In this document: positions 46,291 to 57,705 of the stretch, piece by piece | How the letters are laid out: each line of letters begins with the position of its first letter | How positions within the stretch are numbered: position 1 is the first letter of the stretch | Position numbers and translations under genes: made by a program | NCBI GenBank assembly: GCA_022497145.1 | Contig: MU385930.1 | Span: forward strand, 98,066-162,065 | DNA from: Rostrohypoxylon terebratum | Lineage: Eukaryota > Ascomycota > Sordariomycetes > Xylariales > Hypoxylaceae | Direction of reading: 5' to 3' | DNA length: 64,000 bases | The notes under the pieces: model-generated | Seen by the model: the letters and a program-made list of their open reading frames with translations, nothing else | Told to the model about the DNA's origin: nothing | Databases searched by the model: none

Positions 46291-49200
46291 TTTCGGCTAC
46301 AGATATCTTCGCGGGGACTTGTCGTATGGTAGGGAATATTCTTGTCTAGCATTGTCGACGAATGATCCAAGACGGAGGGTAGGTATTTATACTGGGTGCG
46401 TCGGAGTTCGCATGCCTCAACCACAGTCCAGATCGATTCGGTCCTAACAAGTTTGTCAAATGAATCATCTAGAATCAGCCTCAATGTCACCGTCCAGGCG
46501 TACCCGGAACCCGAAGTGTCAGAACGGACGACAATCGCCAAAAGATGCGGGCCCCTGCGTCATTCCTCTCCAAATTACAAGGAAATCGTCGGCTTCGAAA
46601 AGTGCAGAAATATTTGAAATGATTTATAACATCACGCATGGAAAAGTAGGGGTAGCGTCCAGTCGTTGATTCGCAGGACCTACGCCTAATTTAGTCACTA
46701 ATTCACGGCATGTGACGCGCGTCTCTTACGCAAATGGTTTAAGATACCGCTCTCGTCGCGTATAGTAACTCACAAGAGGAGAAGAACGAACGTCCATAAA
46801 AAAATAATGAACGGTACGGGATGCACGTAGAACTCCGGGTCCTACATAGAGACAGGTAGCTCATCGGGCCGTCGTACACCGTGCAGGTATGGCGACTCTG
46901 GCATATGCAGGGCTCATCCTCCATGGCATGGACCCTACTGTTTCTGGAACACATGTAATGCAGCAGGGCGAGAGTAGAGAAGCCAATCTGGTTCACAGCA
47001 CGCACGCCAGAAATTAGGCAAACAACTCCGCGGGGAATCGCATATGGCAAACTAGATCGGGTAACACCCGCTGCGGGACGAGCGACGTTGGGATCATAGA
47101 AGAGAAAGGAATACTGACTGGGTCCCCTACCTGCATAGGAAAACGTTAAATATATTTGTGTAGGTATGAGTCGACCACGATTAACTGCATGCCTGAGGGT
47201 CTTCGATATTTTAGGATTCACTCGGTCCTATTAAGCATACGAAGTCGAGACGAACAGCGAGGTCTCACAAGTCTCGTCGGGACTAGGCGACTTGAAACGT
47301 TCCGTATGCAGATATATCGCTATGTCGAATTACGGCACATGAGGTCCTTGTCGACGATACTTTCGCGTGAGTATCGGAGATTGGAGCGTATTAAAGGATA
47401 CGACGGTCCTAGACTCCTAGGTATCATGTAAGCACGCGTATTTCCAATCGTCTGAGCAATTTAATATACTCTGACTTCGCTAGGTAACTGTTATCGACGA
47501 AACTGTAGCGCAGCCACCTAATAATAACAACCCTGGGAGTTTTTACCTGGGTAGGTAGGTACTAGATATTCACTTGAATCTAGGTATGTACCTTGGACCT
47601 TGGTGTCGATTTTTCACACAGATATCCTTTGCCATCTCGAAGTATACCGGGGACCGACAAGGTAAAAACACCGCGTTGTTATTTATGTAGGTCTCGATGA
47701 AAGAGTTAGGTAGAGGAGCGAAGGTCACCTACCTATGCGGATCTGCCTATGGCAATTTGAACTGCGTAGGTAGATTCGTGGTAAGCACGCATACCCCCCT
47801 GGTTGCTTCTCGCGTCCAAGAGACTAATTATGCGCAGAGCCAGCATCGGCAGTTCTATCTTCAGTATGCAAAGAATCCTGCGGCACAGGCTCTCGCTTCC
47901 GGAACCTCCAACGTGTTGTGTGGCGATCGTGTGATATAGGTACCTAGTCATCCTGATAGACCACCCCACGATGATCGTTCGATGACATACCTACCTACCC
48001 AGGTGTTTTATCGAGAGAACCACACAAAGCCGGAGGCTGTCTATTTTGGAAGACTTCTTATCTATCGTGACTTCTTTCGAACGAACTTGATTTCGAAAAA
48101 AAAAGGGGGCCACTGTCGAGCGGAATTATCCATCCCAGTGCTTCACCCCAAGGTAGCACGCAGGACGGCGAATGGCGACAGGCTCGGAGGACGGCGCGGA
48201 AGACGGAGCTGTCCATGTGGAAGCTACTGGGGAAACCTTCTAGTATCCATAACAAGTACTATACTATGTCCGAGATCAGCCACGTTAAGACCGAGGCAAG
48301 TACTTGCCAAGCATGTTGTACGCAGAAAACATGTGTAAAACACGGCGAGAGGTGTGGGAGTCAAGATAAGGAACTACTTGACATCACCTGCGCATGGATC
48401 TAGGACCTACATAGTATGTACATTGTAAGTGAACCATGATACCCAGATCCTAACCTCGGAAGTCCTACGATGCCTACTAGGTATACCTATTACTTACAAA
48501 ACCACATGACCCCTGGATTTATAATATGATTGATCCTGTAAGTAAGTACTCGAGTACTTTGGACAATCATCTATCATATTCAATATGTAGGTACAGTATG
48601 TATTATGTATGTACGGGTCCGCCCGAGGTCTACAATATGTATGCGACATTATGTAGGTTGGTCCATACCTAACGGATGATACCTATGTCACCTAGGTCCT
48701 ACATACATACTACCCTTATACATCCATTGATTTATGTATGTTGGTACCGTATGTAAAGCCAAAGTTGACTTCAAAGGTTCCAAGTAACAAGTTAGTAGCC
48801 AAGTTAGTGCTGTCAGGGGGGCTGGGGAGTACTATGTACACTACAATTGGGGATTTCTCCACCCTGACACATTTTCTTATATTTCTTATCTACAGCCATT
48901 CAGCGCTCGGTATTTATAGATAACCTTGGAAACTTTCTTGGTTATTCCTTGAGGAAATTTCTTCCTTAATACACAATGGAATGGGGTGAACGAACGACCT
49001 TGAAAATATCTACGACGAATCTAATAAGATAAGAATCAACCCATTTCCAAGTCGTGTGTCACACCTCACACCTAAGGTGAACCGGTAGCACGCTGCACGC
49101 TGCACACATTTGTAGCACGTACGTACGCGCCACAAATGGTACGGAGCTGAGGAAGACCTCGACGATAATATTAGATCATACCTACCCGTACCTAGGTAGC

Positions 49201-50079
49201 TTTTAAAAGTGTTCCTCCAGCAGTCTAGTAGGTACTGCGTAAGACTCTAGAGTCTAGGAGTCTCCAGTAGGTACTTGGAATCTACAGCAGTAGATAGGTA
49301 CCTACCTACCTAGTACCTACTTAGGCCTAGGTAGGCGGGATATCCGTGGGCACCCGTGGACCACTGGACCTATAGGTATGTACCTAGGTCCTACGTATGT
49401 AAAAGATTGATGACCGATATCTTTGACAAACCTCGCTCCCTAACACCGCATAAACCCAGCCATCTTGACCTGGACCTAGATCCATCCTGGGGGCTTTCAG
49501 CTCAGCTACACCAAGCTACACCGAAGAAAGCAATCTACCTAGTATCTTGTTCCCATCCCGTTCCCTGAATCGTGGACGGTACGCGGCGTGTCTTGGGTAA
49601 CGAGAGATAGTAATGTTATCGGCTGGCCCCGCTGTATTCTTCGCGTACCCATACCTATAGGTATTGGATCCATCCATGCCCGTCGAGTAGCCGCATTTTG
49701 AAAATGGGATTCAGTTGGGTCTAGAAGTGCGCGGCGCGACCTTGTAAATGAGAAATAAAAGAACGATCTTTTCAACAACAAAAAATAAGATAAAATACCT
49801 GGTAAAATTTTTAAATTTTCTTAAAATTTCCTGGCACAGCACCTATCATTGATCCTTGCTATTTATTAAACGACCAGCCTTGCATCTCAGCAGCATTCAG
49901 GTTGAATCAACTTCCATCCTACATCATTTCTAGTTTGAGTATTTAATATCCTTATGAGGTCAGGTACTAGGTAGGCATATGTGAGCGCGCGGAGTGTTTT
50001 GCCTTTTCATAGCTTAGCACATCGTGATGCCCACGTTCCCGAACCTCTCTAAACGTAATACAAGCTAATAGCTAAAAAG

Positions 50080-50086
50080 TTATCAG
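50080..50086 (-). promoter_or_regulatory. Possible GATA-factor site
   Basis: CTGATAA on the minus strand, 264 bases upstream of the purine permease ATG. AreA-type nitrogen control is known for this transporter family; the site is inferred. Confidence 0.3.
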
Positions 50087-50204
50087 ACAACGACGTACTT
50101 CGATTCGTAGCGGCAAACCTGGATTGGTCACGGGTATCTTATATACTAAGTATATAGATACTTATTTATTTCGCGGATGTGCTTGAAGACAGACACATGA
50201 TGAA

Positions 50205-50211
50205 TTATCAC
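50205..50211 (-). promoter_or_regulatory. Possible GATA-factor site
   Basis: GTGATAA on the minus strand, about 140 bases upstream of the purine permease ATG, a second candidate AreA site. Confidence 0.3.
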
Positions 50212-50349
50212 GATTAGGATATATAATACCTTTTGATGAATCTCACTTTTTGAAATTGCCAGTCGCATATCGTCATCTTTCGCCTATAACACATCTCACA
50301 TCTCACACCTCACACCTCACATTGATATACGATACATCTTACCCACAAG

Positions 50350-52550
50350 ATGGACGAGGATCAGGGTCCGTCCCAGATCGTGCCGCATCAAAATGAACCG
50401 AAGAAGACGATGAGCGATCGATTGAACGGTCTCAAGAGAGTATTTTTCACGAAGCAAGGCGTCCTAGGCGATTACGACTATGCTTTTCTTCTCCGGCCAA
50501 ACCTACCGTTCATGAAGAAGAGCCGGAAAGCATCGCCCTTCTTCGGCCTCAATGACAGGATGCCCGTCGTCCTCGCGCTTCTCCTCGGTCTCCAACATGC
50601 TCTAGCTATGCTTGCCGGGATCATCACCCCTCCTATCATTTTGGCGTCCGGAGTTAACCTGCCTGCGGAGCTGCAACAGTATCTAGTCTCGACCGCCTTG
50701 ATCGTTTCCGGCATCCTCTCCACGATCCAGATCACCAGATTTCACATATACGGAACCCCGTGAGTGTCTCTCTTCATCGTCTCGGCCGGATAGCTACGCG
50801 ACGATTTGACTTACGGACGTATCTAGGTATTATTTGGGGACCGGGCTGATCTCGGTCGTCGGTATTTCATTTTCTATCATCACGGTAGCGTCAGGTGCCT
50901 TCGCGCAGATGTACGCCAACGGGATGTGTCCGACGGACGCGGACGGGACGAAACTGCCTTGCCCAGACGCGTACGGAGCGCTTCTCGGGACCGCGGCCGT
51001 GTGTGCTTTGATCGAAGTTCTCATCGCCTTCATACCGCCCAAGATCATGCTCAAGATCTTTCCTCCTATCGTGACCGGCCCGACAGTGATGGTGAGATCG
51101 TCTCTTATTTCTGTGTCAGACATACGTACCTAGCTAACTAGTGCTCGAAGTTGATCGGGATTAGCCTTATCGAGACGGGCTTCAAAAATTGGGCGGGCGG
51201 TAGCGGATCTTGCTCAGACGCCACACACACGGCATACTATGACGTGTGCCCGAACGTCGGTGCCCCTCATGCCTTGCCTTGGGGTTCGCCGGAATATCTA
51301 GGTGAGCTTTACGAAAAAAAAAAACGGCGAGGATTGCGATGGAAGTGAAGCCGAGTACTAATGCGTGCGATTAGGTCTCGGATTTTTGGTGTTTCTCACC
51401 ATCATCCTATGCGAACGTTTCGGAGCCCCGATCATGAAGTCTACGAGTGTCATCGTCGGTCTCCTGGTAGGATGTATCGTCGCCGCTGCCACGGGGTACT
51501 TCGATCGTTCGGGTATCGACGCAGCTCCGGTCGCGTCTTTCATATGGGTTCACACGTTCAAGCTCACGGTATATGGTCCTCTGGTACTACCAGTGTTGGC
51601 GGTATTCATAATCTGTGCGTGCGAAGCTATCGGCGACATCACTGCTACGTGCGATGTCTCCCGCCTCGAGGTCGAGGGCAGCACATACGAGTCTCGTATT
51701 CAGGGCGGCGTGTTAGCCGACGGGCTGAATGGGATTCTCGCAGCTTTGATGACGATTACTCCCATGTTAGTGATTTTAGTCCCAGTGTTGTCACACTACC
51801 CTCTTGTCTTGGGTTGAGATGCTTACACTTTCATTTATAGGTCTACATTTGCGCAGAATAACGGAGTCATCGCTCTTACGCGTTGCGCAAATCGCACAGC
51901 TGGATACTGTTGCTGGTAAGTACCTATTTTTACAAGTTGCCAAATCTTCGATTGAATTCAGAAAGCTTACGGACGGATGATTTCATAGTTTCTTCTTGAT
52001 CATCATGGGCATTTTCGCCAAATTTGCCGCCGCACTGGTTGCTATTCCATCACCGGTCCTGGGTGGGATGACCACATTTTTGTTTTGCTCCGTGGCTGTT
52101 TCGGGTATCGCGATCATCACGAGAGGGGTTCCCTTCAGTCGTCGAAACAGGTTCATCTTGACTGCTGGATTATCTATTGGATACGGAGGTTAGTTTTTTT
52201 CCCCCCTTTTTTCCCCCTTTGTTTCTTTTATATAAATAAAAGTATGCTGACAATCGCGCATAGCAACATTGGTTCCGACGTACTTCTCCAACGTCTTCAG
52301 TTACACCGGAGATAACAAGAGCCTCCAGGGATTTTTAGACGCGATCGTATTGGTCATGGAAACTGGTTTCACGGTTACAGCCTTTATCTGCGTCGTCCTC
52401 AATTTGACATTGGAGGAAGAGATCGAGGAGACGGACGAGAAGCTGATTGTCCCCGAAGAACCAGTGGTGACAACGAAGCACACACCACACAACGCGCAAA
52501 GCTTTGATAGTAGCAGTAGAGTTCCCTCGGGTCACGAGAAACAGGTGTAG
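50350..52550 (+). CDS. Xanthine/uric acid permease, NCS2/NAT family (UapA/UapC type)
   Basis: Proton symporter for oxidised purines at the plasma membrane. Seven exons, 50350-50759, 50827-51091, 51151-51301, 51375-51765, 51841-51915, 51989-52188 and 52264-52550, join to 592 residues. FGLNDRMPVVLALLLGLQHALAM is the first core segment. CEAIGDITATCDVSRLEVEG carries the conserved Glu and Asp of TM8. QNNGVIALTRCANRTAGYCC contains the NAT signature (QNxG then TR), whose Gln, Asn and Arg set purine binding in UapA. RRNRFILTAGLSIGYGATLVPTYFSNVF completes the gate region. The short exon 5 (75 bases) encodes nearly all of the NAT signature. The acidic C-terminal tail EEEIEETDEK may serve in endocytic control. 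Xanthine versus urate preference cannot be settled. Confidence 0.93.
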
Positions 52551-53049
52551 AGGGCGATGCGAAGAACAAGTTTGATAGACGTTAATGGTGTTTATGTATT
52601 CATTAAGTTGTCGATCACATCCATAGCATAAGGATACCTACCTGGTACCTAGTATATACTGAATTGTCGGAACGATAGAGTTTAATTATCAATTGACTTC
52701 CAAAGTTAATGTCCATTGATTTCTACAAGGGATAGAGCGGCCCTGAAGTTCTAGGGCTGTTACTGCTACAAATGCGGCATGCCCGACCCAAGCTGCCAAG
52801 CAGCCAAGTACCCCGCGTGTACGGGAAATGTATGGGCCGATGATAATAGGTACGTACCTAGTACCCTCATTTTCTCATACCACCATTTTCGTCATTTTCA
52901 TCGTTATCGTCATTTCCATCACCATTACCACCACCATCCCCAATATCCACGTCGATCGCTCCATCTCCCATACCAAGGCAATCGATCAATCGCCAATGCG
53001 TACCGTAATATAGTAAGAAACGCAATTGGCCATATGAGCTGCAGTCAGT
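52551..53049. other. Spacer between purine permease and COX10
   Basis: 499 bases holding the permease 3' end and the COX10 promoter. A pyrimidine- and CAT-rich leader (52860-52960) precedes COX10. Confidence 0.6.
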
Positions 53050-54582
53050 ATGCGCCCACGGCCTGCCGGAAATCTATTCCATCCTCTCTATCTCGATAAT
53101 ATCTGTTGGCGATGCAGTCAACAGCTAGGTCGACAGCTCAACTATGCGAGAGCTCCAGCTAGGAGGGCTTTTGCCCAATCCGTCGCTCCCGTCGCTCCGA
53201 AGCAACAATCGAGACTGAAGACCGGTTATTTCTTATCCAACAAGCTGCTGCCCCGAATCCAAACATCTCCCACGGCTCCCAACGAAGCTGGCTCCGTCAC
53301 TGGTGCGCCGGTGACGAATCATGCTTCCCAAGACCTCCCCCACCGGCGGCGGTGGGCGGCAAGGCGCAACGCTGTAGTAGAAAGCCCATCTATCGCTTCA
53401 AATATCTCGGATTCCGAGACAGCGGCCGAGAGTCCGCTACCTCAAGATGCCTCGTCCGCTCTCACCACCGAGTCTACCAAACACCCAGCCAATTCCCTGC
53501 GCCGGCAGATCTCCCTCCTCCTCTCTCTCTCCAAACCTCGACTTACCGTCGTCATCGTCCTGACTGCCATGGCACCTTACGCGCTCTATCCCGTCCCCGC
53601 CTTTCTCTCGCCGTCTATAGGTCTAGACACGCCATCTCTATCACCTCTCACCCTAACCTTCCTTACTACCGGTACGACGCTCTGTTGTGCTAGTGCTAAT
53701 GCTCTCAACATGCTCTACGAACTAGCCTGGGATGCCAAGATGACCCGGACGCGAAACCGGCCTTTAGTTCGTGGGCTCCTGTCAGAACGTATGGCTCTCG
53801 TCTTCGCCATCCTCGCGGCCTTTGCCGGAGTCGGCGGCCTCTACTTTGGCGTCAACCCCACAGTCGCATTTCTCGGCGCTGCAAACATCGCCCTCTACGC
53901 TGGCGTCTACACGCCGATGAAGCGCATATCCTGGCTCAACACTTGGGTCGGAGCCATCGTTGGGGGCATCCCACCTCTGATGGGCTGGGCTGCAGCCGCC
54001 GGCGAATCCGCGACGGGAGACGGATCCTTCCGCGAGCTTCTCCTTACTCAGGACGCCATTGGTGGTTGGCTGTTCGCCACATTCCTATTCGCCTGGCAGT
54101 TTCCTCATTTTATGGCCCTCTCGTGGCCTATAAGGGAAGAATACAAGGCCGTCGGCCACAAGATGTTATGTTGGATCAACCCTGCACGTAACGCGCGCGT
54201 GGCCCTGAGGTACAGCTTAGCATTCTTCCCGCTGTCTATCGCGCTCTGCGCCGTAGGAGTGACCGAGTGGACTTTTGCCGTCACGAGCCTCCCAGTCAAC
54301 TTCTGGCTTGCGCGTGAAGCGGTGCGATTCTGGCGGAACGAGGGCTTCAAAGGGAGCGCGCGGGGCCTGTTCTGGGCTAGCGTCTGGCATATACCGGTCA
54401 TCATGGTCCTAGCTCTCGTGCAGAAGAAGGGTATGTGGGGGCGGGTTTGGAGAAGCATAGTTGGCGAGCCAGATCTCGAGGACGAGGAAGACGAGGGTTG
54501 GGTCACGGACGATGTTGGAGAAGAAGCTGAGGCCGCTGACGACAAGACCCAGGAAGCTAGGCCCCCTATTGGGTCTAAGTAA
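53050..54582 (+). CDS. COX10: Protoheme IX farnesyltransferase (heme O synthase), mitochondrial
   Basis: UbiA-family prenyltransferase of the inner mitochondrial membrane that adds a farnesyl group to heme b, the first step to heme A for cytochrome oxidase. Intronless, 510 residues. The N-terminal 110 residues are Arg/Ala/Ser-rich, fitting a mitochondrial presequence and matrix arm. The catalytic core starts at LSLSKPRLTVVIVLTAMAPYAL. The first Asp-rich motif region is NALNMLYELAWDAKMTRTRNRPL. YTPMKRISWLNTWVGAIVGGIPPLMGWAAA is the second conserved loop, and AWQFPHFMALSWPIREEY the third. Seven to nine hydrophobic segments are visible. The C-terminus is a long acidic tail (EDEEDEG...). Secure assignment; no intron or frameshift seen. 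Confidence 0.95.
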   Translation: MRPRPAGNLFHPLYLDNICWRCSQQLGRQLNYARAPARRAFAQSVAPVAPKQQSRLKTGYFLSNKLLPRIQTSPTAPNEAGSVTGAPVTNHASQDLPHRRRWAARRNAVVESPSIASNISDSETAAESPLPQDASSALTTESTKHPANSLRRQISLLLSLSKPRLTVVIVLTAMAPYALYPVPAFLSPSIGLDTPSLSPLTLTFLTTGTTLCCASANALNMLYELAWDAKMTRTRNRPLVRGLLSERMALVFAILAAFAGVGGLYFGVNPTVAFLGAANIALYAGVYTPMKRISWLNTWVGAIVGGIPPLMGWAAAAGESATGDGSFRELLLTQDAIGGWLFATFLFAWQFPHFMALSWPIREEYKAVGHKMLCWINPARNARVALRYSLAFFPLSIALCAVGVTEWTFAVTSLPVNFWLAREAVRFWRNEGFKGSARGLFWASVWHIPVIMVLALVQKKGMWGRVWRSIVGEPDLEDEEDEGWVTDDVGEEAEAADDKTQEARPPIGSK

Positions 54583-55598
54583 TCTTATGCTTTGGCCTAG
54601 CCTTTGCCGATCTGCATGAGGATGGCACCTCGGGGAGGAAACAAACATATATCTGTAACATATATCCCTATCTCATGTCAAAAGAAATTTTTTGTTTGGA
54701 TTAAACCACGACAGCAAGTTATATTAAGTGGCATGACCTACCCATACGTGTTCGAATGGCATAAGAGGACACGAGTTCAGGGGCGCATTACTTCGGTCTG
54801 GAAATGACTGTATTTTTTTTGTGACTCCTGCATAAACTTAGCAATCTAATAATTATTAACCCCTATCTCTAGCCACAATTCGGGCTCTCTTATGCGTACA
54901 GCTAACAGTTGGCCTTCCCTAGCCCCTTGGTATCTAATTGGTGAAAATCTAGTATACAGAGCAATCACTAATCATAAGCCTCTTTTGCTGAAAAGCAGTC
55001 ATTAGCAATACTCGGGTCCAACTTCGCCCATACCCTTATTCCCCGAGTCTTGGTATGCGATGATTAAAAAAAAGAATAGAGGGTACCTAGCATGGTAAAT
55101 ATAGCATGATGATCCCCCCTAAAGCAGTAATAAAGGAACGTCAAGTTTTTCTTTCGTAATCCAACAATCTCCCTCCGCAACACCCTTCGTTACCCCGTAT
55201 CAATCAAGCCGTCTTCCCCGTAATGATGGTGAACTGCTCGCCGGCAGCTCTTCCGTTTCGCCCGCCCCTCTTTATGTCCCATAATTTCGCCAATGCTATG
55301 CTGACGCCGTGAACGCCTGGGAGTTTTGCAAAAGACCGAAGTGAGAAAGATATAGCGACGAGTAATACAGAGAGTAGCAAACGCTCCCAAATAGCGTCAA
55401 CGTACGTCGTGAACTCGACAGCCAATGTTGAGAGCCGGAAATTCTTGTTAAGAAGAAAAAGATGTGGTCGTCGCAAAGCAGTCGAAATCTGCGCTGTGTC
55501 ACCACGTGAAAAATAAACTACTAGGTAGGTAATAATGAACGGATGAGAAAAAGGGAACACAGAAGAAATGTTCGTCACTTCGTATCGTAAAACCCCCT
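54583..55598. other. Convergent 3' spacer
   Basis: 1.0 kb between COX10 and the Myb-like gene stop codons. Minus-strand open frames at 55190-55602 have no family signature. Confidence 0.55.
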
Positions 55599-56167
55599 TC
55601 ACATGCTATGGGTTTGTCCGCCGTTGTGACCCGGCCGATTAATGATGGCGTCGATACCCATGTCGACGCTGGGAAGTCTCTGCCCGTCGCCCATATAGGG
55701 AGACCCCCCCTGAGAATGAGAATGGTGCATGGCGGTACCGTAATGCGCCGCCGCCGTAGACGAGACCGAGGAGCTGTAGCTAGAGGAGAGTCCGCCAGTG
55801 CTGGCGGTGTAGTTCGCGCCGTACGGATGGCTACTGAGAGCCATGGGGTGGATGGAACCACCGTAACCGCCGCCGTGGCTGCCTCCCGAGTGAGAGCTAG
55901 ACGTCGTCTCGGGGCTGCTATACGAGGCGTCGAGGTCATCTACTGGAGTCAGACCAATGCCGGAAATGCCGCTATCGTCGTCATACCCATGGATTGGATG
56001 GCCAGATTCCAGCCTCTCGCGCCGCGCCGCCGACCGAGCCGCCGACTGCAAGTTCTTGAGCCCATTGTTCATACACTAGAGCGAATTGGACGAACTGCTG
56101 TTAGCAAATCTTCTCGATATGTTTATAGAAGAGGAAGTGGTAGTTCGCCAACAACAATAACAACAAC

Positions 56168-56209
<42 letters not shown>

Positions 56210-56791
56210 AAAAAAAAAAGCACAGCTAGCGACTAAAAGGGGAGGGGGGGTGTTAAGACTAACCTTGGCTTCAACAACAATCCACTTCTCTCCCGTGCGC
56301 GCAGCGAGCGGCTGCCAGATCTCTTTGCGCATACTCATGTATTCCTTCGCTAGGCGTTCCAGCTTCCTGTTGTCCCAGTCGTCGGCGCCCTTACGCTCCA
56401 TCAACCGCTCGTGGCGCTTCCGGCAGGCGTTCGGCGACTTGTTAGGGAAGTAACTGTTCTGGATCTGGGCCCAGTTGAGGCCCTGCTGTCTGGCAGCCAG
56501 CAAGTTCTGGTCGTCCTGGACCGTCCACGCACCGGACGAGGGACGATTCGGCATCGGCGCCTGCGGTACCACTTCCGCCTGATAGGGGTCATACTGCTGC
56601 GCCTGCATAGAAGGCTGGGCTGAGGTAGAGGCCACAGTCGGGTAGTAACCCCCCGTGTTGAGCGGCAGAGACGGCCGCGTGCTGTAGATGGGTACGGGGG
56701 CGGAAGGAGCGAGAGAGACCGGCATGGCGTTCGGGTTCGAGTAACGATTGTGGCTCGAACTTGACGAGCGGGTGTGCTTAGGCATGTTCAT
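55599..56791 (-). CDS. Myb-like DNA-binding protein
   Basis: Putative transcription regulator. Exons on the minus strand are 56791-56264 and 56075-55599, giving 334 residues. The N-terminal 85 residues are Ser/Pro/Gln/Tyr-rich. A Myb/SANT repeat follows: GAWTVQDDQNLLAARQQGLNWAQIQNSYFPNKSPNACRKRHERLM, with the spaced aromatic residues and a basic recognition helix. A second, degenerate repeat DNRKLERLAKEYMSMRKEIWQPLAARTGEKWIVVEAKCM spans the intron. The C-terminus is Gly/Ser/His/Tyr-rich and disordered (GGSHGGGYGGS, SSSYSSSVSS), like an activation domain. ATGs at 56791 and 56785 are both possible. The 188-base intron holds a long CA repeat plus an A-run. The architecture recalls conserved filamentous-fungus Myb regulators, but I cannot name a specific orthologue. 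Confidence 0.85.
56169..56219 (+). repeat. AC dinucleotide repeat followed by poly-A, inside the Myb gene intron
   Basis: About eighteen AC units then fifteen A, read as poly-T and TG repeats in the transcript direction. Confidence 0.95.
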
Positions 56792-57670
56792 TGGCGATAT
56801 GCGAAGCAGGAGTAGCACATATAAGAAATAGCCGTGACGCAGCAGAAGTAGTGCGATCCAGCAAGGGAAGTTAGGGTATATAATCCGAAAAATAGGTAAG
56901 CGAATAAGTTATTAGGATTAGCGATATATGCGTCGTCGTCGTCGTTCTTCTTCTCCTTCTGCTCGGAAGAAATCGAGGTAATGTCTCCCCTTTTCTTCTT
57001 CTGTCTCTTTCAGCCTCGCCTGGAGGAGGTTACTAGAGTTGCTCGGAGAGGTGTAGTAAAAATAAAAAAATAAAAATTTTTATCGGGCAGCTTGGTCGAT
57101 GACTCGTATCAAACGAATGATGGTGAAACGAACGAGGCTGTCGAAGGGGGAACAACAAGAAAAATAAAACGAAAAAAATACAACGACGGCTTTACGTTAA
57201 AGAAGACGAAAAAGGAATAGGCCGTTTGATGCTGTAGCGAGAGGGTCCGGGAGGGGAAAGTATCAGAGCAGGCCAGGTCGCGAAATGGGCGCGGCTACTT
57301 ATAAAAGTGATGGCGACTTCGAAAGGCTCTAGGTCGACTAGACGAAAAGAATAACGGTGCTGGTCTGCCGTTGTAACGCGAGACCCAGGAAGTCGGATCT
57401 GAAACAAAGTTGTCATGGTCACATAGCAAGATCTCGAGCGATTGTCAGCTTGGGGGGGCGAACATGCAAGCCGTAGTCATGAAACCTAGGTTGTGTATCT
57501 GAAAGAGTGGATAGATTATTCTTGGGCCGTTGATATTGGCTGGCGAGCTTCGGGATGGCGTCTGTCTGGAGTTGGGCGGCTACGGAAAAGTGGCCTGGTG
57601 TGGAGGGCGGCTAACGGTATAAGATCCATGTGCATGAGGAACCTGGGAAGATATTGGGGGCACACATTTA

Positions 57671-57705
57671 CACTATACACTATACATTATACACTATACA
57701 CTATA
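57671..57705 (+). repeat. 7-base tandem repeat CACTATA, five copies
   Basis: Five in-register units, the third reading CATTATA. Confidence 0.85.

Larger units (their letters stand above)
46291..50349. other. Long gene-poor spacer (4.1 kb)
   Basis: Divergent spacer before the purine permease. Densest region of TAGGTACCTAGG-type motifs (47540-47600, 48400-48720, 49190-49400). A 45-codon Cys-rich open frame lies at 48266-48403 (see findings). Two GATA sites precede the permease. No tRNA or transposon signature found. Confidence 0.55.

Noticed and set aside
46739..47221. 160-residue minus-strand open frame
   Set aside because: No recognisable domain, no splice logic, many Arg/Ser/Cys typical of chance frames in this spacer.
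47982..48338. 118-residue plus-strand open frame
   Set aside because: Composition is Arg-rich and random-looking; it overlaps the small Cys-rich frame and has no family signature.
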